NCBI GenBank assembly: GCA_023715185.1
Contig: JAMCAN010000001.1
Coordinates: forward strand, 868,001-932,000
Source: Planococcus sp. MER TA 32b
Lineage (GTDB): Bacteria; Bacillota; Bacilli; Bacillales_A; Planococcaceae
DNA length: 64,000 nucleotides
Direction: 5' to 3'
A program made the position numbers and the translations under genes. How positions within the stretch are numbered: the stretch's first letter is position 1; each line of letters opens with the position of its first letter. The notes under the pieces are model-generated. The model was not told the DNA's origin, ran no database searches, and saw only the letters and a list, made by a program, of their open reading frames with translations. Positions 33,701 to 43,411 of the stretch are shown piece after piece.

Positions 33701-35491
33701 GTGATTAATTTTCCTAAACCGACAGTAGAGCAGTTCTTCCGTACATATACGATTTCTGATTTTGCGGTGAGCCGCGATGAGAAACGATTGATTTTCAGTT
33801 CGAATCTGAATGGCAATGTGAATTTATGGGCAATGGATTTGCCGAATGGATTTCCGTATTTATTCGCGCAGCGGGATGAATCTGTAAGTTTCATCAAAAT
33901 CGATCCGGAAAACCGTTTTGTGCTGGCCGGCTACGATAAGGACGGCGATGAAAACCATCAGATCTATGCGCTGCCTTACGAAGGCGGGCTGCCGCAGCCG
34001 CTGGTCACTGGCGAGCCGGACGAGAAGTATTTCTTTTCGCATTTGAGTGATGACGGCAAACGCCTGTATTACATGACTTCGGAAGGAAATCCAACATACC
34101 TGAATACGCGCGTCCGCAATCTTGAAGATGGTTCCGATAACCTTTTGCTTGAAGGAGTAGGAGGGGTTACGGAGCTTGCCGCTGTGTCTGACAATGAAAA
34201 GGCATTTGTATATTCGCGTGCATTCGCCAACACTTACGTTACGTCATTCGTGAAAATCGGCGATGAAACGTATAACTTGACGCCGGATGCGTCGCAGGTG
34301 CACATTGCGTCGGACCCAGTGTTCACGGATGATAACACGGTCTATTTCGTGACGAATTATGACAGCGAGTATAATTATATTGCGAAATTTGAAATCGATT
34401 CGAAACAGTTCTCAAGTGTAATGTCGATTGAAAATGAAAGCGTGGAAAGTTTGAAGTGGCATAAGGACAGCGAAACTTTTTATATCACGACGGAAAAAGG
34501 CGTCACCGATTATCTTTACCGTGCGGATTTGAAAATGGAAGATCCCGTGAAGTTGGAAGCACCCGTGGCCAGTATCGATAAAGTGGTGGTGACGAAGTCC
34601 GGTGCCTTGTATTTGCTCGGGCGCAGCGCAACTGTGCCGCATAATATTTTTCATTCGGAAGATGGGGCAGAATGGACGCAATTAACGAAGAATAATGTAC
34701 TTGGTCTGGAATCCGAAGATATGGTGGAACCGGATGTGGTCACTTATCAATCATTTGACGGGATGGAAATCGAGGCTTTATTATTCAGAGCCAAGCCGGA
34801 AAACGATAATGGCCATACGATATTCTGGCCACACGGCGGGCCACAGGCAGCGGAGCGCAAAATTTTCCGCTCGATGTTCCAGTGCTTCCTGAACCGGGGG
34901 TACACGATTTTCGCGCCAAACTTCCGCGGCAGCACCGGCTACGGCGCGTCGTTCGTCAAATTGGTGGAGCAGGACTGGGGCGAAGGGCCACGGCTCGACT
35001 GCCTGGCGGGAATCGAATGGCTGTTTGAAGAAGGCATAAGCGACCGCGAGAAATTATTCCTTGTCGGCGGAAGCTACGGCGGTTATATGGCGCTGTTGCT
35101 GCATGGACGCCATCCGGAATATTTCAAAGCTGTCGTCGACATCTTCGGCGTCTCGGATCTGTTCACGTTCTATAACTCGGTGCCGGAACATTGGAAGCCG
35201 ATGATGGAACGCTGGATCGGCAATCCGGAGCGCGATAAAGAACGCTTCATCAAAGATACGCCGACGACGTATCTCGACGGTATGGTCAAGCCGATGATGG
35301 TGATTCAAGGTGCGAAGGATCCGCGTGTCGTCAAAGAAGAGTCCGACCAGATTGTGGCGAAGCTGCAGGAAGCCGGACGCGACGTGGAATATCTGGTGTT
35401 GGATGACGAAGGGCATGGCTTTTCGCGGAAAGAGAACGAAATTGAAGTTTACAGCCGGATGCTGGAGTTTTTAGGAAAGCATCAGGGGTGA
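33701..35491 (+). CDS. S9-family prolyl oligopeptidase-like peptidase
   Basis: 596 residues: N-terminal beta-propeller built of WD/TolB-like repeats (about 1-335) and C-terminal alpha/beta-hydrolase domain with nucleophile [11 protein letters not shown] (Ser about 450), Asp in [15 protein letters not shown] (about 533) and His in DDEGHGF (about 568). Family: acylaminoacyl/dipeptidyl peptidases cleaving short peptides. No signal peptide, so cytoplasmic. The start is GTG behind AGGGGG. Monocistronic. Confidence 0.93.
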   Translation: MINFPKPTVEQFFRTYTISDFAVSRDEKRLIFSSNLNGNVNLWAMDLPNGFPYLFAQRDESVSFIKIDPENRFVLAGYDKDGDENHQIYALPYEGGLPQPLVTGEPDEKYFFSHLSDDGKRLYYMTSEGNPTYLNTRVRNLEDGSDNLLLEGVGGVTELAAVSDNEKAFVYSRAFANTYVTSFVKIGDETYNLTPDASQVHIASDPVFTDDNTVYFVTNYDSEYNYIAKFEIDSKQFSSVMSIENESVESLKWHKDSETFYITTEKGVTDYLYRADLKMEDPVKLEAPVASIDKVVVTKSGALYLLGRSATVPHNIFHSEDGAEWTQLTKNNVLGLESEDMVEPDVVTYQSFDGMEIEALLFRAKPENDNGHTIFWPHGGPQAAERKIFRSMFQCFLNRGYTIFAPNFRGSTGYGASFVKLVEQDWGEGPRLDCLAGIEWLFEEGISDREKLFLVGGSYGGYMALLLHGRHPEYFKAVVDIFGVSDLFTFYNSVPEHWKPMMERWIGNPERDKERFIKDTPTTYLDGMVKPMMVIQGAKDPRVVKEESDQIVAKLQEAGRDVEYLVLDDEGHGFSRKENEIEVYSRMLEFLGKHQG

Positions 35492-35512
35492 ATTGAATAA
35501 ATATCAGGGAGA

Positions 35513-35555
35513 AAACCGGTGCCCGCGGATTGAAATCTGCTGGCATCGGTTTTTT
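35513..35555 (+). terminator. Terminator of the S9 peptidase gene
   Basis: AACCGGTGCC-GCGGAT pairs with ATCTGC-GGCATCGGTT (with G-U pairs) around GAA, then six T. Confidence 0.85.
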
Positions 35556-35600
35556 GAGTGTGTGAAAAGCGGAAAGATACAGCTTTCTGCTGACGGAATT

Positions 35601-35700
35601 GATTTGTTTGCGCAGAATCAGATTTATTTGCTAAGAATCGAATTTGTTTGCGGTAATCTGGATTTACTTGCGCAGATTTGAATTTGTTTGCGCAGTGATA
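35601..35700. repeat. 20-bp tandem array, type 2 (array D, five units)
   Basis: Units begin at exactly 35601, 35621, 35641, 35661 and 35681. Consensus RATTTRTTTGCGCAGAATCR, with variation mainly in the right half. It lies between the convergent peptidase and DUF2207 genes. Confidence 0.9.
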
Positions 35701-35765
35701 CTTTTCCGCTTATTAGATAGTCTATTTAAATATTATTTTGATATTTCTGCCCTCGCACGAATAAG

Positions 35766-35790
35766 AAAAAGACCCCGCCTCAGCGGAGTC
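35766..35790 (-). terminator. Terminator of the DUF2207 gene
   Basis: Minus strand GACTCCGC, short loop, GCGGGGTC, five T. Confidence 0.75.
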
Positions 35791-35830
35791 TTCCGTCATA
35801 ACCCATATCTCAAATCCCATAGCCCAAATC

Positions 35831-37501
35831 CTAAAACGCACCCGAGCCGCCGCCACCGCCGCCGATTCCTGTTCCTGATCCGGGAACGCCGCCGCTCGCG
35901 CTGGCACTGGTTGCCGTTCCGGCGGAAACGAAGATGGCCGTCATGAAGACGGGGTTCATGACGAAGCTCGAACCGTCCATCTGCGATTCGGCAGATGTGA
36001 AAACTGCCGCTTTGCGTTCAGCAGTTTTCTGGTCGCTGCCAAGCAGGTAGGCATAGGCCCGCTGTTTTTCATCTTTCGTCAAGCGGTTCCATTGTTCGGC
36101 TGGCAATTCTTGCATCGCCACTTTTAATTTTCTCCAATTGCGCCGTACTTCATGTCCTTCAAAAGTGATCGGCGAATAGCCGATCGCAAAGCCGAACGCC
36201 AGCATTGCAAGCGCGATGGATGCCGCCATCCACGGGAAAATTTCGTAAATGCCTGTGTAGATGGCAAGTCCGATAAACAGTACGCTCAAGGCTCCTGCAG
36301 TCCAGCGCAGCACCGGATGTTTTTCATGAAACTCTTTTGCTTTCACTTCGGCGCTGATGCCTTTAGTCCATTTATCAATCGCTTCGTTATAAGCGTCGTG
36401 GTTGTCCTCGTCTTTCGTATATGCTTCGACCTGTTCGAGTGTGAACTCACGGCTGTCACCGATCTGGTCGAACAGCAGGCCGATCAATGTTTCTTCGTGC
36501 GGATGGTCGGTGTTGCGGCCAATCAGCTCAAAATGGTCTTCTGACAGCTGACGGATATTGCCTTTTCGCATCAGTTCCAAGATCGCCGCCGAAATGACGT
36601 TTGGCGACAGGTAGATGGAATTAGTGAAATGGAGCAGCGCAGGGATGCTCATCGACCCTTTCGGCACAAAAAATTCATATGGATAATTATTGATCTTCCG
36701 TTTTCGCTGAGCGGAGCGCAGCCATGCCAGTAAAATTCCGGCAAGCAATAGAGCACCGGCAATCGCAATAACCGGAATCCCGATATTTTTTGCGGTTTGC
36801 TGATTTTGGGCGAAGATCGCCGCTTCATTTTCAAATTGTTCACGGTCTGCCGCCAGATCATCCCGGATTGTTCCATCCTGCTGGGGCAGCGCGGGAAATA
36901 GTTCCGGTTCAAAAATCGCCCTTACAGTGACGTTCTCCCCGTCCGGTACATGGCCCATTTCAAAAACAGTGCTGCCTTCGTTCGTAATCATTTCAGTGTT
37001 ATAGGCTTCGTCGTATCCTAGTGCCTCAGTGCTGCTGGATTCTGCAGGCGGAATGACGGAAATCGTCATATCGCCGTATTCGCTTTCGTTGCTTTCATCG
37101 ATGAATGACCAGTAAAACTGGGCGCCATCTTCAAATTTCTCTATGGCTCCGACAATTTGGTAAGTCAATTCAACCTGGATGGTCTCATCATCTTCACCGG
37201 CACGGTAAATCTTATAGACGCCGTCTTCGGTCTCGACTTTCAGCGGATTGTCATTTTCCGTCGCCGAGAAATTTTCGATGGTGGTGCCCGTCTTTTCGAT
37301 CAGTCCGCGCGTAATGCCTTCAAAATCGTCTTCAAATTGATAAGTGAAATTTTCGGTTACGTCTGCCGTGCCGTCTTCATTCAACTGGGCATCAATCCGG
37401 ACTTCGGTAATTTCAAAGTCGACAGCCAGTGCCTGTGCAGGCATCACAAGCAGCATCAGAACGGACGCGAGCAGAAATGGCAATAATTTTTTTCCTGTCA
37501 T
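35831..37501 (-). CDS. DUF2207 membrane protein
   Basis: 556 residues: signal peptide (cleavage near AQALA, residue 26), extracytoplasmic DUF2207 beta domain (about 27-200; ITEVRIDAQLNEDGTADVTENFTYQF), a membrane helix (about 245-262), a cytoplasmic helical region, two more helices (about 405-450), and a C-terminal low-complexity Gly/Ser tail ending GGGGGGSGAF. This is the standard layout of the family, whose function is unknown. AGAGGTGATGG lies before the ATG. Confidence 0.9.
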   Translation of the reverse strand: MTGKKLLPFLLASVLMLLVMPAQALAVDFEITEVRIDAQLNEDGTADVTENFTYQFEDDFEGITRGLIEKTGTTIENFSATENDNPLKVETEDGVYKIYRAGEDDETIQVELTYQIVGAIEKFEDGAQFYWSFIDESNESEYGDMTISVIPPAESSSTEALGYDEAYNTEMITNEGSTVFEMGHVPDGENVTVRAIFEPELFPALPQQDGTIRDDLAADREQFENEAAIFAQNQQTAKNIGIPVIAIAGALLLAGILLAWLRSAQRKRKINNYPYEFFVPKGSMSIPALLHFTNSIYLSPNVISAAILELMRKGNIRQLSEDHFELIGRNTDHPHEETLIGLLFDQIGDSREFTLEQVEAYTKDEDNHDAYNEAIDKWTKGISAEVKAKEFHEKHPVLRWTAGALSVLFIGLAIYTGIYEIFPWMAASIALAMLAFGFAIGYSPITFEGHEVRRNWRKLKVAMQELPAEQWNRLTKDEKQRAYAYLLGSDQKTAERKAAVFTSAESQMDGSSFVMNPVFMTAIFVSAGTATSASASGGVPGSGTGIGGGGGGSGAF

Positions 37502-37686
37502 GATCCATCACCTCTTGCTTAGTAATACGAGTGAAAGTTGTGAAGGTTTCACTCTAAATGATGAGGCAATCAATTACAGATTTAAAATTAAAGAAAACAT
37601 CTAGGAAAATATGGTTATTATTTAACTGCTGCTATATACTTCAATTAGAGCAATTCATCGAGAGCCGAAATGAGGAGAAAACAATC

Positions 37687-38973
37687 ATGAAAAAGCAGAC
37701 GATCTTCAAAAAAATCGCCTTGTCCATAGCTGCCGCAGCGCTCTTGTTGCCGCTGATGCCGACTATCGGCCAATCAGGATTCGGTTCCAATAAAGCGGAA
37801 GCCGCAGCAACTTTTCCGGACGTGAAGGATTTCAAGGCGGAAGTTTCTTATCTGACCGGTTTAGAAATTATCCGCGGATATCCTGACGGAACATTCCGTC
37901 CCAAAAATAATATTTCACGGCTGGACGCGGTCCGGATGATTTTACGTGAGATGGATATGGAAACTGCTGATATCCCTGATCCAGGATTCGCGGATATGAA
38001 TTCGAAAACCGAAGGATATGCGGAAGTGGCACAAGCTGTGGAAATCGGATTTATTAATGGGAAAACGACCAAAGACGGGAAGAGGATTTTTGATCCCAAA
38101 GGCAAGTTGACGCGTGCGGAAATGGCTAAGATCCTTACTGAAGCCTATGCGCTCAACTCCAATAATAAAGTCAAATTCGTCGATGTGAGCAAAGGGCATT
38201 GGGCGAATGCGTATATCAGCCGATTGGCTACCGCTAAAGTGACGGATGGTTTCCCTGGCGGTTACTTCAGACCCGAAAGCAGCCTTGAACGCCAGCATTT
38301 CGCGGTGTTCATGGCGCGATTATTGAATCCGGCCAAATTCCAGGCTGGTCCCGTGGTCATTCCGCCGCCGCCAAAACCTGCGCCAGCCCCGGCTCCAAAG
38401 CCGCCGGCACCGGCTCCTCCGAAGTACCCAGCGCCGTCAACGAATACACCAGGGAAATATGTCAGCGGCATTCTGGTCGTCAATAAAGTCTATGCATTGC
38501 CTTCAAACTATAATCCGGGAATCATACCGGTTGCGCAGAAAGGCGTCAATGCAATGGTCTCAGCCGCCAAAAAAGACGGTGTCTATTTAAGTGTCATCAG
38601 CTCGTTCCGTTCATATTCCTATCAGAATACGCTTTATAATAATTATGTGAAGCGTGACGGGAAGGCGGCAGCGGATCGTTACAGCGCGCGGCCGGGCCAT
38701 AGTGAACACCAAACCGGCTTAGCGTTCGATTTCGGCGGAACGAATCAGTATCATTGGCTGGAATCATCGTTTGCGAATACCACTGAAGGCAAGTGGCTCG
38801 CAGCGAACGCGCATAAATACGGTTTCATCCTGCGCTACCCGAAAAACAAGGAAAGCATCACTGGCTATATGTTCGAACCTTGGCATTTCCGCTATGTCGG
38901 ATCGGGTGAAGCACCGAAAATCAAAGCTTCCGGCAAAACACTGGAAGAGTATTTGAACGTCAGAGGAAAATAA
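37687..38973 (+). CDS. SLH-anchored D-alanyl-D-alanine carboxypeptidase (VanY type)
   Basis: 428 residues: signal peptide (cleavage after NKAEAA, about residue 39), three SLH repeats (about 42-215; GYPDGTFRPK, FDPKGKLTRAEM, GYFRPESSLER), a Pro/Ala-rich linker (about 220-255), and a VanY domain (about 265-410) with SSFRSYSYQ, the zinc-binding SEHQTGLAFD (His and Asp) and EPWHFRYV (His). It trims the terminal D-Ala of peptidoglycan stems at the cell surface. The start at 37687 has GAGGAG 9 bp upstream; the frame is open 43 codons further up without a ribosome binding site. Confidence 0.92.
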   Translation: MKKQTIFKKIALSIAAAALLLPLMPTIGQSGFGSNKAEAAATFPDVKDFKAEVSYLTGLEIIRGYPDGTFRPKNNISRLDAVRMILREMDMETADIPDPGFADMNSKTEGYAEVAQAVEIGFINGKTTKDGKRIFDPKGKLTRAEMAKILTEAYALNSNNKVKFVDVSKGHWANAYISRLATAKVTDGFPGGYFRPESSLERQHFAVFMARLLNPAKFQAGPVVIPPPPKPAPAPAPKPPAPAPPKYPAPSTNTPGKYVSGILVVNKVYALPSNYNPGIIPVAQKGVNAMVSAAKKDGVYLSVISSFRSYSYQNTLYNNYVKRDGKAAADRYSARPGHSEHQTGLAFDFGGTNQYHWLESSFANTTEGKWLAANAHKYGFILRYPKNKESITGYMFEPWHFRYVGSGEAPKIKASGKTLEEYLNVRGK

Positions 38974-38997
38974 GAGCTATTGTGAAAGTTGAAAAAG

Positions 38998-39031
38998 CGG
39001 CATCCACTTGAACTGGTGGATGCCGTTTTTT
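38998..39031 (+). terminator. Terminator of the VanY gene
   Basis: CGGCATCCAC/GTGGATGCCG perfect stem, 8-base loop, six T. Confidence 0.88.
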
Positions 39032-39060
39032 GAATTAGATGGAAAATAGATGTTTCGATG

Positions 39061-39129
39061 CTGAACGCCTGAATAAATTCCTGAGCGCCCGATTATCGCG
39101 CTGAACGCCCGAATAAATTCCTGAACGCC
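39061..39129 (-). repeat. 20-bp tandem array, type 1 (array C, four units, inverted)
   Basis: CTGAACGCC/CTGAGCGCC cores at 39061, 39081, 39101 and 39121: the reverse complement of the GGCGTTCAG core of arrays A and B. Units 1 and 3 differ at a single base over 20 bp, hinting at a 40-bp higher-order repeat. Confidence 0.92.
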
Positions 39130-39147
39130 CGATTCCCCGGACACCGG

Positions 39148-39176
39148 GTGACTGCCAACTCCAAAAATGATACAAT
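39148..39176 (+). promoter_or_regulatory. Putative promoter of the LtaS-type gene
   Basis: GTGACT (39148-39153), 17-bp spacer, TACAAT (39171-39176), 68 bp before the ATG. It starts 19 bp after the repeat array. Confidence 0.5.
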
Positions 39177-39244
39177 AGCAGGAAAATATCGTATTTTTAC
39201 TGCAATACCAGTATTAAAGACGAAGAAAAGAGTGTAGAGTCACC

Positions 39245-41356
39245 ATGAAAATACCTAAACTTAACAAAACGGCGACCCGGATTCTAACCATCCTTTTCAT
39301 GTTCGCTTTGCCTATTGCAACGTTGATTGTATCAGAACTGATAGTGCGCCAGGTGCTGACGATGCCGATCGGCCAATGGTTCACTGAGTTTGACAAGCGC
39401 GTCTTCGTCAATGCGTTTCTCGTGGTCGCATTGTTCAATCTGTTCTATATCCTGCCGCGGCGCTGGTTCATGCTGTCGGGAGTCATACTCAGCATCCTGC
39501 TGCTCATTTTTGCGGTTGCGAACAAGATCAAAATGGAACTCCGCAGTTCGCCTGTGGCACTCGGTGACTTCTATCTTTTGGATGAGCTTGGCGGTTTCGA
39601 ACTGCCGGTCGACTTTAATATGCCCTTACTGGCGCTTGCGGGAGTCGGTTTGCTGCTGCTGCTTGCTGCAATTTTCCTGGTGATCCCCCGTGTAAAAGAG
39701 AATTGGCTGCTGAAGGCAGGCGTATTTTTATTGTCTGCGCTTTTCCTGTTCGCCCTATGGACAGACAAGCCGTTTTCACCGATGAAACAGGCCAATTTCC
39801 AGACTTCCTGGTGGAAGCTTGAAATAGCGCTGATGCAGAACGGGGTACTCGGCAATTTTGTCATGCTGGCGAAGGAGGCGGAAGTCGAACCGCCGGAAGG
39901 CTATTCGGTCGATAAGCTTGAAGAGATCGGCGCGGAATATGAGCCGGCTCCGGCTGAAGGGAATTCCGTGAAGCCGAATGTCATTTTCATCATGAGTGAA
40001 TCGTTCGCCGACCCGTATTTCTTCGGTGAACAGCATTTCAAGCAGGATCCGATTCCGAATTTCCGTAAGTATTATAATGAATCGCTGCACGGTTCGATGT
40101 ATTCGCCTGAGTTTGGCGGAGGGACGGCCAACGTGGAATTTGAAGCATTGACCGGTTTCAGCATGCAGTTCATGCGTGCGGATTTCGTTCCTTATCAGCT
40201 ATTCGTCAAGAAGCCGCTGCCCTCAGCCGCCCATACATTCCGAAAAGCGGGCTACGAAACCACAGCGATCCACACGTATTTCGGCTGGTTCTATCAACGT
40301 GAATCGGTTTACAAACAATTAGGGTTCGATCAATTCATTTCCGGTGACTTTATGGACCTTGACCGTCCGAACGATCCGTCGCAGTCGTTCCCGGAAGATA
40401 AGCACATCACCGACTCGACACTGGAAACGTTGGATTACACGGAAGGTCCCGACTTTATCCATGCGGTGGCTGCGGAAGGGCACGTGCCGTATTGGCAAAA
40501 AGAAGAGTCCGAATTTCTGAAAGAAGGCACTTTGCCGCCTGAAACCCAGCCTTACCTGAATTACTATACAGCCGTCGTCAATAATGTCGATAAAGAGCTC
40601 GGCCGCCTGATCGAAAATCTGAAGCAGCGGGATGAGCCATCGATTGTCGTATTCTTCGGCGACCATTTCCCGGCATTCCCGAACGGCAATGAATTATACG
40701 GCGAAAATGGCGCGGGCGTGGTGGACGACATGCTGAACGATTATGACGATTACCTGGCCACGCATAAAGTTCCTTATTTCATCTGGCAATCTGATGGCAA
40801 TGAAGCCCGTGAACTCGATTTGTCGCCGAATCAATTCGGTCCGATCACGATGGAAATGGCCGGAGTGGAAGGGAACGTGATCACCGCGATTCTCGATCGC
40901 ATGCGTGAAAAAGATGAAGCGGTTGTTCCATACGCCCAGTGGCAGTCACAGATGGGATCCAATTCCGAAGAAATGGAAGACCTGAAAATCGTCCAGTATG
41001 ACTGGCTCCATGGCAAACGCCACACCGCTGATCTGCTGCCGAACTTGAAAGTTGAAGCGGCCCCCGATTACCATTTGGGGCTCTATCCCGAAATGACAGT
41101 CCAAAAAGTAGCTGAAAAAGGCAGCCTCTATGAAATTTTTGTGGAAGGCGCACCGAAGTACGCGAAGCTTCTCGTCGATGGTGAACCGATCGAAGAAATT
41201 GCCTGGCGAAAAGCGGAAGAGGGGGTAGCTGCCTTTTCTGTCAGCCAGGATCTCATCGATTCAGGTGCAGATGTTCAATTGGCGGTCCTCAATTCGCACG
41301 GAGCAGTGCTCAGCAAAACAGAACTGTTCAATATGGAAACGGCGTTGCAGGAATAA
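39245..41356 (+). CDS. LTA synthase family protein (membrane-anchored sulfatase fold)
   Basis: 703 residues: five N-terminal membrane helices (to about 175), then an extracellular sulfatase-like domain (about 235-590) with NVIFIMSESFADPYF (metal-binding Glu), GGTANVEFEALTGFS (catalytic Thr) and FFGDHFPAFP (metal-binding Asp-His). LtaS-type enzymes transfer glycerophosphate from phosphatidylglycerol to build lipoteichoic acid. About 100 extra residues at the C-terminus are not part of the core fold. The weak ribosome binding site (AGAGTGTAGAG) suggests modest translation. It borders the wall teichoic acid genes. Confidence 0.92.
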   Translation: MKIPKLNKTATRILTILFMFALPIATLIVSELIVRQVLTMPIGQWFTEFDKRVFVNAFLVVALFNLFYILPRRWFMLSGVILSILLLIFAVANKIKMELRSSPVALGDFYLLDELGGFELPVDFNMPLLALAGVGLLLLLAAIFLVIPRVKENWLLKAGVFLLSALFLFALWTDKPFSPMKQANFQTSWWKLEIALMQNGVLGNFVMLAKEAEVEPPEGYSVDKLEEIGAEYEPAPAEGNSVKPNVIFIMSESFADPYFFGEQHFKQDPIPNFRKYYNESLHGSMYSPEFGGGTANVEFEALTGFSMQFMRADFVPYQLFVKKPLPSAAHTFRKAGYETTAIHTYFGWFYQRESVYKQLGFDQFISGDFMDLDRPNDPSQSFPEDKHITDSTLETLDYTEGPDFIHAVAAEGHVPYWQKEESEFLKEGTLPPETQPYLNYYTAVVNNVDKELGRLIENLKQRDEPSIVVFFGDHFPAFPNGNELYGENGAGVVDDMLNDYDDYLATHKVPYFIWQSDGNEARELDLSPNQFGPITMEMAGVEGNVITAILDRMREKDEAVVPYAQWQSQMGSNSEEMEDLKIVQYDWLHGKRHTADLLPNLKVEAAPDYHLGLYPEMTVQKVAEKGSLYEIFVEGAPKYAKLLVDGEPIEEIAWRKAEEGVAAFSVSQDLIDSGADVQLAVLNSHGAVLSKTELFNMETALQE

Positions 41357-41379
41357 TTGGCTGATTTCAACTCCATAAC

Positions 41380-41415
41380 AAAACCCCCGATATCTTTTGA
41401 GATGTCGGGGGTTTT
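41380..41415. terminator. Bidirectional terminator between LtaS-type and tagB-like genes
   Basis: CCCCCGA...TCGGGGG stem with inner A-T pairs, flanked by A and T runs. Confidence 0.88.
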
Positions 41416-41455
41416 AGTTTTGTATTCCATATGGAATTAATCATGAAGCATTCTG

Positions 41456-42625
41456 TTAAAGATCTTCCGGATTATAAATCGCAGTGATCAATTGCTTGGA
41501 GGAACGGCCGTTTGAGAATGTGTTCCAGTGGGCGCTGAACCGCCCGATTTTTTCCACATCTATTTCCGGATCGACGATATGCTGGAGCACATCCGCTGTA
41601 CTGGTGACCATCGGGCCCGGGAAGAACAACTCATTGACCTGCCAGATACCTTGCTTGCGATTATATTCTTCGATGTCATAGGTGAAGAAAATCATCTTTT
41701 TGCCGAGCATGGAGAATTCAACTGGAATCGACGAATAATCAGAAACCAGTATGTCACTCACCAGCAGCAGTTCATTGATGTGCGGATAGTCGCTGGCCAA
41801 GATGACTCTCGGGTGATCCGGTACTTCAGCTGCGGCATGGACGGAAGGGTGGAGCCGGACCAGTAATACATATTCTTCGCCCAGGGTTTCCAGGAAAAGC
41901 TGGATATCGAACGCGAGGGTCATGCGCTGCAATTCATCTTTTCGGAAAGTTGGCGCATACAGCACAACTTTTTTCCCTTTGAGCGAAGGATAGGCGTCCA
42001 ACACGTTTTTCAGTCCGGCAGCCTTCAGCTCTTCATCGAAATAGAAGTCGGTCTGCGGGACTCCGGTATACAGGAAATGGCTCATATCAACCTGGAACGC
42101 TTCCGAGAAGATTTCCGCCATTTGGCGGGATCCGACAGGGATGTACTGGAAGCGGTCGTATACTTCCTGGAACCGGACTTTCGCGCGTGAGCTTCTGGCA
42201 TCGGTTTCGGGATCGCGCCAGCCGAATTGTTTGATGGCTCCGGCCGCATGCCATAATTGGATGCATTTGACTTCCTTGCGAAACTCGATGACCGACAGGA
42301 CACCCGCATAGTTGTCTACGAAAACGTACTTGGATGTTGCCAGATGATAGATTGAAAATAGTGTATCTACTATATTAAGTGATTCAAATGTGTATATTTT
42401 TTTATTGGCGGTGGGAATTGTTGAAAAATCCATCTTGCACCGGGTCTGGTTTACGAAAACGAGACGATGGCTGCTGGATGACGCCAATTCATTGGCGATG
42501 AAAAAAGCATTGTCTCCGAAAGAGGACAGGAACACCGTTTTGTTTTTCAAGGGCAGAAGATTGAAAAGGGAAAAAGCGATCTTGAAGAAAAACAGGTATA
42601 TGGAGATGATCAGTTCACTTTTCAT
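41456..42625 (-). CDS. CDP-glycerol glycerophosphotransferase (TagB-like)
   Basis: 389 residues with one N-terminal hydrophobic segment (about 5-25) and the Glyphos_transf domain: CIQLWHAAGAIKQFGW (catalytic His region, about 123-138), VVLYAPTFRKDE (about 223), VRLHPSVH, and SDILVSDYSSIPVEFSML (about 290-307). The size and N-terminus fit the TagB primase that adds the first glycerol phosphate to the linkage unit, but TagF-like activity cannot be excluded. It overlaps the upstream tagD by 4 bp (ATGA). Confidence 0.87.
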   Translation of the reverse strand: MKSELIISIYLFFFKIAFSLFNLLPLKNKTVFLSSFGDNAFFIANELASSSSHRLVFVNQTRCKMDFSTIPTANKKIYTFESLNIVDTLFSIYHLATSKYVFVDNYAGVLSVIEFRKEVKCIQLWHAAGAIKQFGWRDPETDARSSRAKVRFQEVYDRFQYIPVGSRQMAEIFSEAFQVDMSHFLYTGVPQTDFYFDEELKAAGLKNVLDAYPSLKGKKVVLYAPTFRKDELQRMTLAFDIQLFLETLGEEYVLLVRLHPSVHAAAEVPDHPRVILASDYPHINELLLVSDILVSDYSSIPVEFSMLGKKMIFFTYDIEEYNRKQGIWQVNELFFPGPMVTSTADVLQHIVDPEIDVEKIGRFSAHWNTFSNGRSSKQLITAIYNPEDL

Positions 42626-43014
42626 TGGTTGTTAAAGAGATCCGTTTTGATTTTGGTAGTCGAAATGCCCTCGGTCCTCGGCAGGTACACGACTTCACAA
42701 TGTTCTTTCAATTCATCGAATTTGCCTTCCCAATCAGAGCCCATTACAAAAACCTGCACATCGTTCTTCCGGATGTCATCCACTTTCTGACCCCAATTCG
42801 TTTCTGGTATCACTTCATCTACATACTTTATGGATTCAAGGATCAATTTCCGTTCTTCGTAGGAGTGGTACGCGGCTTTGCCTTTAATATCATTGAACTC
42901 GTCAGAAGATAAGCCGACGATCAAATAGTCGCCGAACTCTTTTGCGCGTTTCAGGATATTAATATGCCCGTGATGAATCAAATCAAATGTACCGTAAGTT
43001 ATGACTTTTTTCAT
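42622..43014 (-). CDS. tagD: Glycerol-3-phosphate cytidylyltransferase
   Basis: 130 residues, the normal TagD length. GTFDLIHHGHINIL (8-21) holds the HxGH nucleotidyl-transfer motif, and RTEGISTTKI near the end is the second CTP motif. Reaction: glycerol-3-phosphate plus CTP to CDP-glycerol, the donor for the glycerophosphotransferases on both sides. I start at 43014 (MKKVITYGTFD); a longer frame to 43101 lacks support. A GGAG site lies about 12 bp upstream. Confidence 0.95.
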   Translation of the reverse strand: MKKVITYGTFDLIHHGHINILKRAKEFGDYLIVGLSSDEFNDIKGKAAYHSYEERKLILESIKYVDEVIPETNWGQKVDDIRKNDVQVFVMGSDWEGKFDELKEHCEVVYLPRTEGISTTKIKTDLFNNQ

Positions 43015-43411
43015 AATTTCTACACTCCACATCTCGTATATGTTTTGCCGCTTAAGGTATAGTATCATCATTCGTCTGCAAAGAAAATATTCCCGCGGCA
43101 AATACGATCTTCCTCTTGGCTGTTGAAGGTCCGATCTGTCATCAACCGTTCACAAATTCCATTCGTGATTTCAGCCTACTCGCTATTGTATCATAAGGCT
43201 CGAAAGAAGAACTATTTTTAATAAGAACCCAATCCTGGCCTGCGGCTTCTTCCCCGTGGCGATAAGTGGTTTATGTGTTTCTAGGATAAAAAAGTCGCAA
43301 AATTTATATAAATTTGATTCTATTCCTTTATCTTTCGGAAAATGATAAGATAATTTATTGTTAGTTAAAATCAGAACTTAAAATGAAATTTAAAGTAAAG
43401 AGGGAACAGCT
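43015..43411. other. Divergent intergenic region between tagD and the large glycerophosphotransferase gene
   Basis: A 397-bp gap without a gene. AT-rich near the right end (TTAAAA words at 43366 and 43379). It must hold divergent promoters for both teichoic acid transcripts, but I found no convincing hexamer pair on either strand. Confidence 0.5.
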
